From contig JACRNL010000004.1 of assembly GCA_016234935.1 (NCBI GenBank), positions 1-64,000 of the forward strand: a stretch of 64,000 nt of DNA, given 5' to 3'. The notes below the pieces were generated by a model, which was not told where the DNA came from, did no database searches, and worked only from the letters and a program-made list of their open reading frames with translations. This stretch comes from Deltaproteobacteria bacterium (lineage in GTDB: Bacteria > Desulfobacterota > GWC2-55-46). The translations under genes were made by a program, and so were the position numbers. The number at the start of each line of letters is the position of its first letter. Position 1 is the stretch's first letter. This document shows, piece by piece, positions 36,662 to 45,573 of the stretch.

Positions 36662-37897
36662 ATGAGCAACGTTAACCCGCAAACAGCCGTAGCCGCAAAG
36701 GACAAGGCCGAAGACCTTTTTGTAAAAGGACGGTTAAGGGAGGCCTTTGAGACCTACGAGCAGGTGAAGGCATACGGAGAAAAGGACCCCCGCATATTCA
36801 TCCGCATGGGCGACATCGCGCGCAAGCAGGGCAACGCCTCGGTGGCGGTGGACTGCTACAGGGACGCGGTAAAGACATTCGTAAAACAGGGCTTCCTCAT
36901 AAAGGCCATTGCCGTCTGCAAGCTCATCATCAGCATAGACCCCTCGCAGGAGGATATCCAGAAGAAGCTGGCTGAGCTGGCCGCCAAGGGCGCCGCTCCG
37001 ATGATAACCCCTGCCCATGCGGCAGCGCTAAAATCGGAGGCAGGGGCAGGTTCTAAACCTGCCCCTGTAGAGCTAAAGAGGCTTCCCAAGGTGCCGCTCT
37101 TTTCGGACTTCAACGAGGAGGAGTTCCATGCCATCGTCAGGATCGTAAAAGCCCGTGATATCGCCGCGGGCGACTATCTTTTTCGCGAGGGCGACAGCGG
37201 GGACTCCTTGTTTTTCATCTCCGAGGGAGACGTCGAGGTGATCGGGCGCGCGAAGGACGGCCATGAGATTTCTTTCGCGCGCCTCAGGGAAGGCGACGTG
37301 TTCGGAGAGTTCGGCTTTTTCTCCGACGCAGTGAGGCTCACCGGCATAAAGGCGGCGAGCCGCACATCGGTTCTCGAGCTTACAAAAAAAGACCTGGATG
37401 AAATAATACAACATCATAAAAGGGTCGGCGAAATACTCATAAACTTCTACAAGGAACGGGTCGTTGACAGGCTTATGGCTTTGTCCGACGTATTCCAGCC
37501 GCTTTCCGCTCTCGACAGGAAGGAGATTTTAAAGCGCCTGTCCATCGTAAGCTGCCAAAAAGGCAGCATTATAGCAAGGGAAGGCGAACCCGGCGACACC
37601 ATGTACCTCATAAAATCGGGAAGCATCGCAGTGTCGGTCAAGGGCAAGGCCGGACAGGAGACCAAACTCGCGGAAATGAAAGAAGGCGACTTCTTCGGAG
37701 AGATCGCCCTAGCCACGAACAAGCCCCGCATGGCTACGATAACGGCCCTTACGGACGTGAGCCTTGTTGAATTCTCAAGACCGCTCATAAAGGACATCCT
37801 CGGCAAATACCCGGCGGTAAAGTCCATACTGGAGCGCGTAATCAAGGAGCGCGCCTCCGCCGTGATAACTGCGAGGGAGAGCGGGGCGCTCACATAA
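36662..37897 (+). CDS. Protein with two cyclic-nucleotide-binding domains and TPR-like N-terminus
   Basis: 411 residues. Residues 8-115 form TPR-like helices (AEDLFVKGRLREAFETYEQVKAYG). A Pro/Ala-rich linker encoded by a palindromic insert follows, then CNB domain 1 (about 140-258: LFSDFNEEEFHAIVRIV, FREGDSGDSLFFISEGDVEV, GDVFGEFGFF) and CNB domain 2 (about 275-395: IIAREGEPGDTMYLIKSGSI, GDFFGEIALATNKPRMATI). Domain 2 keeps the FGEIAL...RMATI phosphate cassette; domain 1 is more degenerate. No DNA-binding or enzymatic output is visible. It lies between lolC and lolD, 6 bp after lolC. Confidence 0.82.
   Translation: MSNVNPQTAVAAKDKAEDLFVKGRLREAFETYEQVKAYGEKDPRIFIRMGDIARKQGNASVAVDCYRDAVKTFVKQGFLIKAIAVCKLIISIDPSQEDIQKKLAELAAKGAAPMITPAHAAALKSEAGAGSKPAPVELKRLPKVPLFSDFNEEEFHAIVRIVKARDIAAGDYLFREGDSGDSLFFISEGDVEVIGRAKDGHEISFARLREGDVFGEFGFFSDAVRLTGIKAASRTSVLELTKKDLDEIIQHHKRVGEILINFYKERVVDRLMALSDVFQPLSALDRKEILKRLSIVSCQKGSIIAREGEPGDTMYLIKSGSIAVSVKGKAGQETKLAEMKEGDFFGEIALATNKPRMATITALTDVSLVEFSRPLIKDILGKYPAVKSILERVIKERASAVITARESGALT
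37041..37067 (+). repeat. Family D palindrome inside a coding region
   Basis: CAGGGGCAGGTT-CTA-AACCTGCCCCTG, perfect 12-bp arms, read in frame as part of the linker AGSKPAPV. The same palindrome type is otherwise found between genes. Confidence 0.75.
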
Positions 37898-37951
37898 TCT
37901 CCCCCTTTAGAAAAGGGGGTTGAACCCCTTCAAGGGGCCGGGGGGATTTGA

Positions 37952-38635
37952 ATGGACTTTATAATACTTAAAGACCTCCGCAAGACCTACGGCAACGCCA
38001 AAAAAAAGGTCGACGTCCTGCAGGGCATAAACCTGACGGTAAAAAGGGGCGAGACCGTGGCGGTGCTTGGCGCGTCCGGCGTGGGCAAGTCAACGATGCT
38101 CAATATCATCGGCGCTCTCGACAGGCCGACGAGCGGTGACGTTTTCTTCGGGGGCGAGCCTCTTTCGCGCCTTGACGACAAAAGGCTTGCGGCCTTCAGG
38201 AACAGATTCATAGGTTTTGTATTCCAGTTTCACCACCTCCTGCCGGAGTTCACGGCGCTTGAAAACGTCATGCTTCCCGCCCTTATCGGCGGGATGGATC
38301 CCGGCGCGGCGCGCTCTCGCGCCCAGGAGCTCCTCGGCGAAGTCGGCCTCGGGGAAAGGCTCGACCACAAGCCCGGAGAGCTGTCGGGCGGCGAGCAGCA
38401 GAGAGCGGCAATCGTGCGGGCCATCATACAGGATCCGCAGCTGATCCTGGCGGATGAGCCAACCGGCAACCTGGACACGCGGACTGCCGACGAGGTCTTT
38501 GAAGTGCTTATGTCTCTGAACAAAAAGAAAAACACGACGATGATAATCGTAACGCATAATGAACGGCTGGCCGCAAGGATGTCCAGACGCATAAAAATGG
38601 TTGACGGCTGCATAGTCGAGCATGGACAGGATTAG
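37952..38635 (+). CDS. lolD: Lipoprotein-releasing ABC transporter ATPase LolD
   Basis: 227 residues. Walker [11 protein letters not shown]-loop [19 protein letters not shown], signature [14 protein letters not shown], Walker [13 protein letters not shown] and the H-loop VTHN are intact. Partner of the permease gene 1.3 kb upstream. A family F repeat lies in the short gap before it. Confidence 0.94.
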   Translation: MDFIILKDLRKTYGNAKKKVDVLQGINLTVKRGETVAVLGASGVGKSTMLNIIGALDRPTSGDVFFGGEPLSRLDDKRLAAFRNRFIGFVFQFHHLLPEFTALENVMLPALIGGMDPGAARSRAQELLGEVGLGERLDHKPGELSGGEQQRAAIVRAIIQDPQLILADEPTGNLDTRTADEVFEVLMSLNKKKNTTMIIVTHNERLAARMSRRIKMVDGCIVEHGQD

Positions 38636-38644
38636 AACCTGCCC

Positions 38645-41386
38645 ATGCGGGATTTGCGGACCGGCCATCGGATTGGCCATAGCGAAAGAAAAGGGGCGCT
38701 TCATAGATTGAGGTTTATTTACCGCTGTTTGGCAATCATAGCATTTCTGACGGCATTTCCATTCGCGGCTCGCGCAGAGCAGACGCATCTAAAGGTGCTT
38801 ATGCTGCCTTTTGACATGCACAGCAAAGAGGACATCTCCTCCGTCAGAAAGGCCGTAATGGAGCTGCTCGCCTCCGAGCTTCACAGGCGCGGCGTTGAGA
38901 TAACCGGCATACCGGCCCTCAAGGAGCTGATGCTGAAGGAGGGCGTAAAAAAGTTCGACGACGCCTCGGCCTTCAGGATAGCCGCTTTAGCGCCGTCGGA
39001 TTATGCCGTCTCCGGCTCCGTCACGCGCATAGGCCGGCACACGAACGTTGATTTCCGCATACTCGATATCGCGGACAGGAGCGTCGTGGCCTTCTATTTC
39101 AAGTCGGCAGGGTCTGACGCCGAATTGATGCAGAGGCTTAAAGAGGCGGTCCCGTCCATGCAGGAAAAGATGTCCGCCGGCCTCAAGGCGCGCCCCTCCG
39201 TGAAATCGGGCATAATAGACGGCATAATGATAGCCGGCAACAGGCGGGTCGACACCGCGGCGATAATGAAAAAACTTGCGTCAAAGGCCGGCGAGCCCTT
39301 TTCGCCCGACAACGTCAAGGATGACCTGCGCGCGGTCTACGCCACCGGTTTTTTCGAGGACGTCTCGGCTGACCTTACGGACAGCGCCTCCGGCAAGGTG
39401 CTCACCTTCATCGTCAAGGAGATGCCCTTCGTCAAGAAGATAGCGCTCAGCGGCAACTCCGCGTTGAAGGAGGACAGGATCCGCGAGGCGCTTACCTTAA
39501 AGGAAAACACCGCCCTCGACAGCGTGTCGCTCGGCGAAAACGCGGCGAAAATAAAGGGGCTTTACGCCGAGGAGGGCTTTTATCTGGCCAGGATCACCCT
39601 TGAGATATCCTCCGACGGCGTTGAGGCCACCGTCACCTTCAAGATAGACGAGGGCCCGGAGGTAAGGGTAAAGCGCGTTACGTTCATAGGGAACAGACGC
39701 TTCTCAAAAGACAGCCTTCTCGGCCTGATGAAGACCTCCGAGGTCGGCTGGTGGTCGTTCGTGACGCAGTCGGGCAAGTTCAGCGAGTTCATATTCCAGA
39801 ACGACCTCGCATCCATTTTGAGCGAATACTATGACAACGGCTATGTCACCGCGGACATAACAGACCACCGGGTGCTCCTCAGCGAGGACAAGAAGTGGTT
39901 TTACATAACCGTCGCGCTCAGCGAGGGCGAGCAGTACCGGATAGGCAACATAGACATAAAGGGCGACTTCCTCACGACGAAGGCCGACCTCTTTGAAAAG
40001 TTGAAGATAAAAAAGGGCGAGATATTCAGCAGGGCGAAGCTCTCCAGGGACATCGAGGCCGTCTCCGACGTCTACGGGGACAAGGGATACGCCTACGCTG
40101 ACATAAGGCCGCAGACGAGCCTCGATCCTAAGGAAAAGACCATTGACATAACGATCGACATCCGCAAAAACGAGCTGGTTTACGTTGAGAGGATCGATAT
40201 GACCGGCAACGTCCGCACGCGCGACAAGGTCTTGAGAAGAGAGCTCGAACTGGAAGAAGGAAAGCTTTTCTCCTCCACCGACGCAAAGCTCAGCAGGAAC
40301 AACCTCAAGCGGCTCGGCTACTTCGAGGACGTGTCGATAAACCAGACCAGAGGAAGCGCCGACGACAAGATGAAGGTGGACATCAATGTGAAGGAAAGGC
40401 CGACGGGCTCCATCTCGGTAGGAATGGGCTACTCGTCGGTAGACAAGCTCATAGGCACGGCGTCCATCTCTCAGAGCAACTTCATGGGCACCGGCATAAG
40501 GCTCGATCTGACCGGAACGCTCTCCGCGAGCAGTTCGCGCTACTCCCTCGGCGTCACCGAGCCGTGGCTTTTCGACAAGCCCATCTCCGCCGGCTTTGAC
40601 GTCTACAACGCGGACAAGACATATCCCGACTTCAACCAAAGGACTACCGGCTTTGACGTCAGGCTGGGCTTCCCGATAACCAAGAGATACACGCGGGGCT
40701 TTATCACCTACAGGCTGGAAGACGTGCATATCTCCAAAGTGGCGGACACGGCTTCGAGCCTCATCAAGAAACAGCTCGGCGCATCCACGATGAGCAGCAT
40801 CAAGGGCGCCATCAGGCGCGACACGCGGGACGACGCCTTCTTCCCGCGCGAAGGCTCCGTGCAGATAGCCTCCGCGGAATTTGCCGGCGGCCCGCTCGGC
40901 GGGACGAACTACTTCATCAAATACGAAGGCGACGCCGTAAAATACCTCCCCGTCTCATGGGGAGACACGGCGTTTTCCGTGCACGGCGGCGCCGGCTACG
41001 TGCAGAGCTACGGCGGCAAGACATCGCCGGTGTATGAAAGGTACTACCTTGGCGGCATAAATTCGGTGCGCGGCTTCAAAACAAGGTCGCTGGGCCCCAA
41101 AGACGCGATTACCCGCGACCTTGTCGGCGGCGACACGATGATCGTCTTTAACGGAGAGTTCCTCTTCCCCATTTCAAAGCAGAGCCTGCGCGGGGTAGTC
41201 TTCTACGACGCGGGCAACGCATTCAGGGGGGCCATCAGACTTGATCAGCTCAGGACCGCTGCGGGCTTTGGCGTAAGGTGGTATTCGCCGATAGGGCCTC
41301 TAAGGCTTGAGCTCGGCTTCAACCTCGATCCCAAGCCGGGCGAGGCCAAGCAGCAGTTCGACTTCACCATTGGCACGCTTTTTTAA
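38645..41386 (+). CDS. bamA: Outer-membrane assembly factor BamA with extra N-terminal domain
   Basis: 913 residues, about 100 longer than usual. A signal peptide (FIYRCLAIIAFLTAFPFAARA) is followed by an additional domain at about 48-180 (LKVLMLPFDMHSKEDISSVRKAVMELLASEL, YAVSGSVTRIGRHTNVDFRILD) resembling TolB N-terminal or FlgO-like domains. Then come five POTRA domains (about 190-560) and the Omp85 barrel ending FDFTIGTLF with a terminal Phe. The barrel has VRGF in NSVRGFKTRSLG. It inserts beta-barrel proteins. The true start may be TTG 38708, just before the signal helix. skp follows. Confidence 0.92.
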   Translation: MRDLRTGHRIGHSERKGALHRLRFIYRCLAIIAFLTAFPFAARAEQTHLKVLMLPFDMHSKEDISSVRKAVMELLASELHRRGVEITGIPALKELMLKEGVKKFDDASAFRIAALAPSDYAVSGSVTRIGRHTNVDFRILDIADRSVVAFYFKSAGSDAELMQRLKEAVPSMQEKMSAGLKARPSVKSGIIDGIMIAGNRRVDTAAIMKKLASKAGEPFSPDNVKDDLRAVYATGFFEDVSADLTDSASGKVLTFIVKEMPFVKKIALSGNSALKEDRIREALTLKENTALDSVSLGENAAKIKGLYAEEGFYLARITLEISSDGVEATVTFKIDEGPEVRVKRVTFIGNRRFSKDSLLGLMKTSEVGWWSFVTQSGKFSEFIFQNDLASILSEYYDNGYVTADITDHRVLLSEDKKWFYITVALSEGEQYRIGNIDIKGDFLTTKADLFEKLKIKKGEIFSRAKLSRDIEAVSDVYGDKGYAYADIRPQTSLDPKEKTIDITIDIRKNELVYVERIDMTGNVRTRDKVLRRELELEEGKLFSSTDAKLSRNNLKRLGYFEDVSINQTRGSADDKMKVDINVKERPTGSISVGMGYSSVDKLIGTASISQSNFMGTGIRLDLTGTLSASSSRYSLGVTEPWLFDKPISAGFDVYNADKTYPDFNQRTTGFDVRLGFPITKRYTRGFITYRLEDVHISKVADTASSLIKKQLGASTMSSIKGAIRRDTRDDAFFPREGSVQIASAEFAGGPLGGTNYFIKYEGDAVKYLPVSWGDTAFSVHGGAGYVQSYGGKTSPVYERYYLGGINSVRGFKTRSLGPKDAITRDLVGGDTMIVFNGEFLFPISKQSLRGVVFYDAGNAFRGAIRLDQLRTAAGFGVRWYSPIGPLRLELGFNLDPKPGEAKQQFDFTIGTLF

Positions 41387-41425
41387 ACCCTTGATGCAGC
41401 CTAAATAAAAGAAAAGGAGCCATAA

Positions 41426-41968
41426 ATGAAAAAAATAAAATTGCTATGTATGTTTTTCGCGGCGCTTTTGATCCTCTCTCACCCCGCGCTGGCAAAGGAA
41501 AAGGATAAGCAGCTCATCGGCTTTGCGAACCTCCAGAGGGCGTTGAACGAGTGCGACGCCGGAAAAAAGGCGCTCGACACCCTCAAGGAAGAGGCCAAGA
41601 AGCTCGAGGACACCCTGAATGAAAAGCAGGAAGAGCTTAAAAAGATGAAGGACGAGCTGGACAAGAAGAGCAGCGTCTGGAACAAGGAAACCCTGGAAAC
41701 CAAGGACAGGGAATTCAAGGCCAAGAGCATGGAGTTTCAGAAGATGTTCACGGATTACAACGACCAGCTCAACAAGAAGAAGCAGGAAAGGGAAGAGATG
41801 ATAATCGACGAGCTTCGCGAAATCGTGGATGAAATCGCAAAGCAGAAGGGTTATTCATACATATTCGAAAGGTCGGTCGGCGGCATACTTTACGCCCCTC
41901 CTGAGGCCGACATCACGGATGAGGTCATAAAGACGCACAACAAGCGTTCTAGGGCAAAGAAGGATTGA
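41426..41968 (+). CDS. skp: OmpH/Skp family periplasmic chaperone
   Basis: 180 residues. A signal peptide (LLCMFFAALLILSHPALA), then IGFANLQRALNECDAGKKALDTL, a long charged coiled coil (KKLEDTLNEKQEELKKMKDELDKKS), and a C-terminal strand (AKQKGYSYIFERSVGGILYAPPEADITDEV). It carries unfolded barrels to BamA, whose gene is immediately upstream. AAAGGAG precedes the start. Confidence 0.92.
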   Translation: MKKIKLLCMFFAALLILSHPALAKEKDKQLIGFANLQRALNECDAGKKALDTLKEEAKKLEDTLNEKQEELKKMKDELDKKSSVWNKETLETKDREFKAKSMEFQKMFTDYNDQLNKKKQEREEMIIDELREIVDEIAKQKGYSYIFERSVGGILYAPPEADITDEVIKTHNKRSRAKKD

Positions 41969-41977
41969 GGTCCCGCG

Positions 41978-43033
41978 ATGACGGCGCGCAAAAGTCTTGA
42001 TGAACTTGCCTCTCTGACGGGCGGACGCGTGCAGGGGGACGGCGGAGCGGTCATCACCGGCATACTCCCGGTGGAAGAGGCGCGCCCCGGCGACATCGCG
42101 TTCATCGCCGGAAAAAGGCAGTTGAAGCTCCTGAAAGACTGCCGCGCCTCAGCCCTGATAGTAAAGGACGGAGAATTTGCCGAAGGCTCTTTCCCTGCCG
42201 GGGTCAATCTGCTGCTTGTTAAAAACCCCTACCTTGCGTTCGCCAAATGCCTGGAGGTCTTGCGGCCTCAAAGCGCCAAAGAGCCGGGGATACATGAAAG
42301 GGCCGTGGTCCATCCGGGCGCGGCCATCGGGAAGGCAGTTTCGATACAGGCCTGCGCGGTCATCGAAGAAGGCGCCGTTGTCGGCGACCGCGCGGTTATC
42401 TACCCAGGCGCATACGTCGCAAGGGGCGCGGTCATCGGCGAAGATGCCGTCATTTACTCCGGCGTTACCGTCAGGGAGGACTGCATTATAGGGAAACGTG
42501 TTATTATACACTCAAACTCCGTCATCGGCAGCGACGGCTTCGGCTACGCAAGGGACGGGGCAAAGTATTACAAAATCCCGCAGACGGGCGTCGTCCGGAT
42601 AGAAGACGACGTCGAGATAGGCGCGTGCTGCGCCGTGGACAGGGCAACGCTTGGCGAGACGGTCATAGGCAGGGGCACAAAAATAGACAACCTCGTTCAG
42701 ATAGCACACAACGTGAAGGTCGGACAGGACACCGTGATAGTAGCGCAGGTTGGCGTGGCCGGCTCCGCTACGATAGGGAGCAGGGTGCAGATAGGCGGAC
42801 AGGCCGGAATCGCCGGACACATCGAGCTGGGCGACGAAGCGATGATAGGCGCGCAGGCCGGAGTGGCAGGAGACGTCCCAAAAGGCTCCGTGATGTCGGG
42901 CTACCCCGCTATCCCGCACGGCGATTGGCTCAGGGCGTCTACCGTTTTCACAAAACTGCCTGAGATGAAAAAAAAACTCGCCGAGCTTGAAAAACTCATC
43001 AGGGAGATTGAAGGCTCTAAAAAAGAGCCTTGA
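41978..43033 (+). CDS. lpxD: UDP-3-O-acylglucosamine N-acyltransferase
   Basis: 351 residues. The N-terminal uridine-binding domain ([18 protein letters not shown]) is followed by hexapeptide repeats of a left-handed beta helix (about 105-310) and a C-terminal helix. The catalytic His lies in [23 protein letters not shown] is the family's signature. Third acyl step of lipid A synthesis. It lies 9 bp after skp. Confidence 0.96.
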   Translation: MTARKSLDELASLTGGRVQGDGGAVITGILPVEEARPGDIAFIAGKRQLKLLKDCRASALIVKDGEFAEGSFPAGVNLLLVKNPYLAFAKCLEVLRPQSAKEPGIHERAVVHPGAAIGKAVSIQACAVIEEGAVVGDRAVIYPGAYVARGAVIGEDAVIYSGVTVREDCIIGKRVIIHSNSVIGSDGFGYARDGAKYYKIPQTGVVRIEDDVEIGACCAVDRATLGETVIGRGTKIDNLVQIAHNVKVGQDTVIVAQVGVAGSATIGSRVQIGGQAGIAGHIELGDEAMIGAQAGVAGDVPKGSVMSGYPAIPHGDWLRASTVFTKLPEMKKKLAELEKLIREIEGSKKEP

Positions 43034-43149
43034 CCGAAGGCCGCGCGCAGCCTGAGCGCCCCCGCCCTACCCTCCCCCATCAAGGGGGAGAAGATAAGGA
43101 AGGGGCTGAGCCCCCTCAGGGGGTCATCCCAAAACGTCAAGGAGACGTC

Positions 43150-43578
43150 ATGATAGACATTAAGGAGATAGAAAGCATCCTCCCGCACCGCTATCCTTTT
43201 CTCCTCATCGACAGGATAGTCGAGCTGGAAGCAGGCAAATTCGCAAAGGGCATCAAGAACGTAACCATAAACGAGCCGTTCTTCCAGGGCCACTTCCCCG
43301 GACACCCGATAATGCCGGGGGTGCTCCTTATCGAAGCCATGGCGCAGGTCGGAGGCGTCCTTGCCTTCAAGTCCGCCTCAGTCGCCAACAAGGTCGTCTA
43401 CTTCATGGGCATAGACAAGGCAAGATTCCGCAAACCCGTATTCCCCGGCGACACCGTGGAACTCCACGTAAACGTCCTGAAATGCAGGGGCACGATATGG
43501 ATATTCAAGGCAGAGGCGTTCGTCGCCGGCAACCTCGTCGCAGAAGCCGAGCTTATGGCGACGATAATGGAAAAATGA
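43150..43578 (+). CDS. fabZ: 3-hydroxyacyl-[ACP] dehydratase FabZ
   Basis: 142 residues from ATG 43150, preceded by AAGGAG; the track's extra 40 codons cover a repeat-rich gap (family F). Hot-dog fold motifs: [39 protein letters not shown] with catalytic His and Glu, and [17 protein letters not shown]. It supplies fatty-acid precursors beside lpxD and lpxA. Confidence 0.96.
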   Translation: MIDIKEIESILPHRYPFLLIDRIVELEAGKFAKGIKNVTINEPFFQGHFPGHPIMPGVLLIEAMAQVGGVLAFKSASVANKVVYFMGIDKARFRKPVFPGDTVELHVNVLKCRGTIWIFKAEAFVAGNLVAEAELMATIMEK

Positions 43579-43620
43579 CTTTTACACAGCCATACCACCG
43601 ATAGGAAGGCAACGCTATTT

Positions 43621-44472
43621 ATGAATAAAACGAATCCAAAAGAGGTCACGATAGACCCGACCGCCATTGTGCACCCGTCGGCCCAGCTCGATACGAGCGT
43701 AAAAGTCGGCCCGTTCGCCGTCATCGGCGAGGACGTTCGCATAGGCAAAAACACCGTCATAGATTCCCACGTCGTGATAGACAAATGGACGACCATCGGG
43801 GCCCGCTGCTCCATCTTCCCGTTCGTGTCCATAGGCGCGGCGCCGCAGGATCTTGGCTATAAGGGCGAAAAGACCGAGGTCATAATAGGCGACAACAACG
43901 TCATAAGGGAGTTCGTCACCATACACAGGGCCACAACCAAGGAACAGAGAAAGACCGTGTGCGGAAGCTCCAACCTCCTCATGAACTACGTCCACATCGC
44001 CCACGACTGCCGCATCGGCTCAAACATCATCATGGCGAACGCCGCCACGCTCGCCGGACACGTGAGCATAGACGACTACGCCATAATCGGCGGCCTTGTC
44101 GCCATCCACCAGTTCGTGAGGATCGGCGCATACTGCATCATCGGCGGCGCCTCGGCGGTGAGTAAAGACATCCCGCCCTACGTCATGGCCGTCGGCAACA
44201 GGGCGAAACTCTACGGCCTTAACGCCGTGGGCCTTCGCAGAAAGGGTTTTTCCAGGCAGGAACTCGACGAAATAAAGCGGGCATACCATATAGTCTTCAG
44301 GTCTTCCCTCGGCATACAGGAGGCCGCGGATTTGCTCAAAAAGGAGCTGCCGGACTCGCTTCACGCGAGCCGCTTTGCCGCATTTTTGCATGACTCAAAA
44401 AGAGGACTGGCCCGCGAAAGGGTCAAGAGAAAGGGCGAACAGCCCGATGGCGGGAACGATGAAGAGGGTTAA
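43621..44472 (+). CDS. lpxA: Acyl-ACP:UDP-N-acetylglucosamine O-acyltransferase
   Basis: 283 residues. Hexapeptide repeat helix from about 10 to 195, catalytic His in MNYVHIAHDCRIG, then HVSIDDYAIIGGLVAIHQFVRIG and the C-terminal helical domain (GLRRKGFSRQELDEIKRAY). First step of lipid A synthesis. The C-terminus overlaps the next gene. Confidence 0.96.
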   Translation: MNKTNPKEVTIDPTAIVHPSAQLDTSVKVGPFAVIGEDVRIGKNTVIDSHVVIDKWTTIGARCSIFPFVSIGAAPQDLGYKGEKTEVIIGDNNVIREFVTIHRATTKEQRKTVCGSSNLLMNYVHIAHDCRIGSNIIMANAATLAGHVSIDDYAIIGGLVAIHQFVRIGAYCIIGGASAVSKDIPPYVMAVGNRAKLYGLNAVGLRRKGFSRQELDEIKRAYHIVFRSSLGIQEAADLLKKELPDSLHASRFAAFLHDSKRGLARERVKRKGEQPDGGNDEEG

Positions 44473-45412
44473 GACGGCCGTCATAGGCGTAGGCCATCTC
44501 GGCAGGTTTCACGCGCAAAAATACGCGATCCTGCCCGAAGCCGAGCTTGTCGGCGTAGCGGACGCCAGCTTTGAAAGGGCCGCCGCGGTCGCCGCGGAGA
44601 CAGGGACAAAGGCGTTTACGTCATACAGGGATCTTTTCAGCCTTGTCGACGCGGTAAGCGTCGCCACGCCGACAGACAGCCATTTTTCCATCGGCATGGA
44701 CTTCTTGTCAAGGGGCGTAGACGTCCTGATGGAAAAGCCCGTCACGAGCGCCGCCAAAGAGGCGCGCCTCCTCATCGAAGAGGCGGACAAACACAAGGCC
44801 ATCCTTCAAGTCGGCCACATCGAGAGGTTTAACCCCGCGATAACGGCCCTTGAAGGCAGGCTTAAAGACCCGGTCTACATAGAATGCGCGCGCGAATCCG
44901 TCTTTCCGAACAGGAGCTCCGACGTTGACGTCATTCTAGATCTGATGATACACGACATAGACGTCGTGCTGAGCCTCGTAAAGTCGGAGATAACGGAAGT
45001 CCAAGCGGCGGGCGTTGCCGTGCTGACCGACAGGGCGGACGTCGCCAGCGCGAGGCTTTGCTTCAGGAACGGCTGCGTGGCGGTCTTTGCCGCCAACAGG
45101 GCCGCGAAGGACCGCGTTAGAAAGATCGCCATATATCAAAAGGACGGCTACTTCTCAGCCGACTACGCAAGCCAGCTGCTTGCGTTTTCCAGAGTGGCGC
45201 GCTCCGCCGGCGCCTCTTTTGGCGCGCTGGTCCGCGCGGATATACCCATCGAAAAAAAGGACACCCTTCTTGAAGAGATCAGGTCCTTTGTAAAATGCTC
45301 CGCCCAAAGGTCTGTTCCGGTCGTCTCAGGGGCCGACGCCCTCAGGGCGCTTGAGGCCGCCGGGCGCATACAGGAGGCAATGGCCTTCCATCATGGGCCG
45401 GAGCGGCTTTAA
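44459..45412 (+). CDS. Gfo/Idh/MocA-family oxidoreductase between lpxA and lpxB
   Basis: About 318 residues. Rossmann motif AVIGVGHLGRFHAQKY, the signature MEKPVT and NPAITALEGRLKDPVYIE with a downstream DLMIHDIDVV metal/substrate segment. The start is ATG 44459 (or 44447), inside the end of lpxA. In Acidithiobacillus and Leptospira, GnnA of this family oxidises UDP-GlcNAc at C3 for amide-linked lipid A. No GnnB aminotransferase is present here, so that role is only a possibility. A Gfo/Idh gene at this place is common in Deltaproteobacteria-like genomes, from memory. Confidence 0.8.
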   Translation: MKRVKTAVIGVGHLGRFHAQKYAILPEAELVGVADASFERAAAVAAETGTKAFTSYRDLFSLVDAVSVATPTDSHFSIGMDFLSRGVDVLMEKPVTSAAKEARLLIEEADKHKAILQVGHIERFNPAITALEGRLKDPVYIECARESVFPNRSSDVDVILDLMIHDIDVVLSLVKSEITEVQAAGVAVLTDRADVASARLCFRNGCVAVFAANRAAKDRVRKIAIYQKDGYFSADYASQLLAFSRVARSAGASFGALVRADIPIEKKDTLLEEIRSFVKCSAQRSVPVVSGADALRALEAAGRIQEAMAFHHGPERL

Positions 45413-45573
45413 AAGCCGCATTCAACCTCAAAGCGCAGCTAATTCCGGAAACCGCATGCATACCCTTTCCCTTGCGGCAGCCGGGGCTTCTTGCTTGAAT
45501 TTTACCGATACGAAAACGATTTACCGCAACCTCAAGCCAGTCTCTGACTTTTCGTCCCCGGAATGACTAAAAA

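Noticed and set aside
39704-40729. 341-residue minus-strand ORF within bamA
   Set aside because: Antisense shadow of a long GC-rich gene; no signal, domain or ribosome site supports it.
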